DNA of 6,387 nucleotides, taken from DASPXY01 sp038227745 (lineage in GTDB: Bacteria; Planctomycetota; Planctomycetia; Gemmatales; Gemmataceae). The notes beneath the pieces are model-generated. The model did not search any database and had not been told where the DNA came from. It saw nothing but the letters and a program-made list of their open reading frames with translations. The stretch is from assembly GCA_038227745.1 (NCBI GenBank), contig JBBRPS010000622.1, positions 1 to 6,387 of the forward strand, read 5' to 3'. The position numbers were made by a program, and so were the translations under genes. Of this stretch, positions 6,187 to 6,387 are shown in pieces. The number at the start of each line of letters is the position of its first letter. The stretch's first letter is position 1.

Positions 6187-6387
6187 CTACGCCGACCGGA
6201 TCGCCTCCTTCATCTCGCGCACGGCGCGCTCCATGCCGACCAGCAGCGCCCGCGCCACGATGCTGTGGCCGATGTTCAGCTCCTCCACCCCGGGGAGGCG
6301 CGCCACCGGCCCCACGTTCGCGTACGTCAGCCCGTGGCCCATGTGGACGTGCAGGCCGTGCTGTCGTGCGTAGGCCGCCGCCTCGCG
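6187..6387 (-). CDS. pdxJ: PdxJ C-terminal part (wraps around to base 660)
   Basis: This is the C-terminal 66 codons plus TAG stop (6187-6189) of the same pyridoxine 5'-phosphate synthase. The 47 codons in 6247-6387 duplicate the codons at 1-141 exactly and in the same frame. The 19 new residues after NIGHSIVARA, ending MKEAIRSA, are a typical PdxJ C-terminal helix. The segment is therefore a continuation of the gene at 1-660, not a second paralogue; that is inferred from the 141-base identity at the contig ends. The gene converges on the WD40 gene, and a strong hairpin lies 11 bp beyond its stop. Confidence 0.93.
   Translation of the reverse strand, partial: REAAAYARQHGLHVHMGHGLTYANVGPVARLPGVEELNIGHSIVARALLVGMERAVREMKEAIRSA
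6247..6387. repeat. Terminal direct repeat, right copy
   Basis: This is the right-hand copy of the 141-base repeat at 1-141, with no mismatch seen. Position n here corresponds to n minus 6246. Removing one copy and joining the ends yields an uninterrupted pdxJ, which shows that the join is a real, sensible sequence. Confidence 0.95.

Noticed and set aside
1..6387. Plasmid or phage genome
   Set aside because: Apart from the end overlap there is no replication, partition, mobilisation or virion gene, and pdxJ is a chromosomal housekeeping gene; the loop is reported as an open question.

Overview
The window is GC-rich DNA that most likely comes from a planctomycete of the Gemmata type. Two things point there. 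One is an N-terminal sorting-like signature (RPRLETLEDRSTPSA) in front of a large beta-strand-repeat surface protein. The other is a secreted protein made entirely of WD40 repeats. The taxonomic call is an inference from these gene styles; no rRNA or other marker is present.

The first 141 bases (1-141) are identical to the last 141 (6247-6387). Both copies lie inside pdxJ, and joining the ends gives a complete 239-residue PdxJ. The contig therefore reads as a closed 6,246-bp loop. An overlap of exactly 141 is also the default final k-mer of the MEGAHIT assembler, so the repeat is probably the assembler's signature of a closed graph, not biological terminal repeats. The loop could be a circular DNA, a tandem duplication or an assembly artefact. 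I see no replication gene.

Layout: (1) A leftward unit of a small two-helix membrane protein (698-1159, possibly starting further upstream at 1280) followed 37 bp later by pdxJ (660 to 1, continuing at 6246 to 6187). (2) A 416-bp stretch without a definite gene (1160-1575). It holds a 64-bp palindromic repeat (1303-1366) and a candidate structured RNA on the minus strand (about 1540 to 1388) whose ends pair and which finishes in T5-G-T5. (3) A broken beta-strand-repeat surface protein gene on the plus strand (1576 to about 4003). It has three frameshifts, two in-frame stops and a 100-bp MITE-like palindrome flanked by TA/TA near its 3' end. Removing the palindrome plus one TA restores a plausible family-like C-terminus. 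(4) An intact 651-residue secreted WD40 protein with 14 recognisable blades (4064-6019). (5) A strong hairpin (6144-6175) between the convergent WD40 and pdxJ genes.

The genes do not form an obvious pathway. pdxJ is a housekeeping vitamin B6 gene, the small membrane protein is of unknown role, and the surface protein and WD40 protein are typical planctomycete exported proteins. The main points of interest are the closed loop, the decayed gene with its datable lesions, the MITE with a reconstructable empty site, and the candidate RNA.
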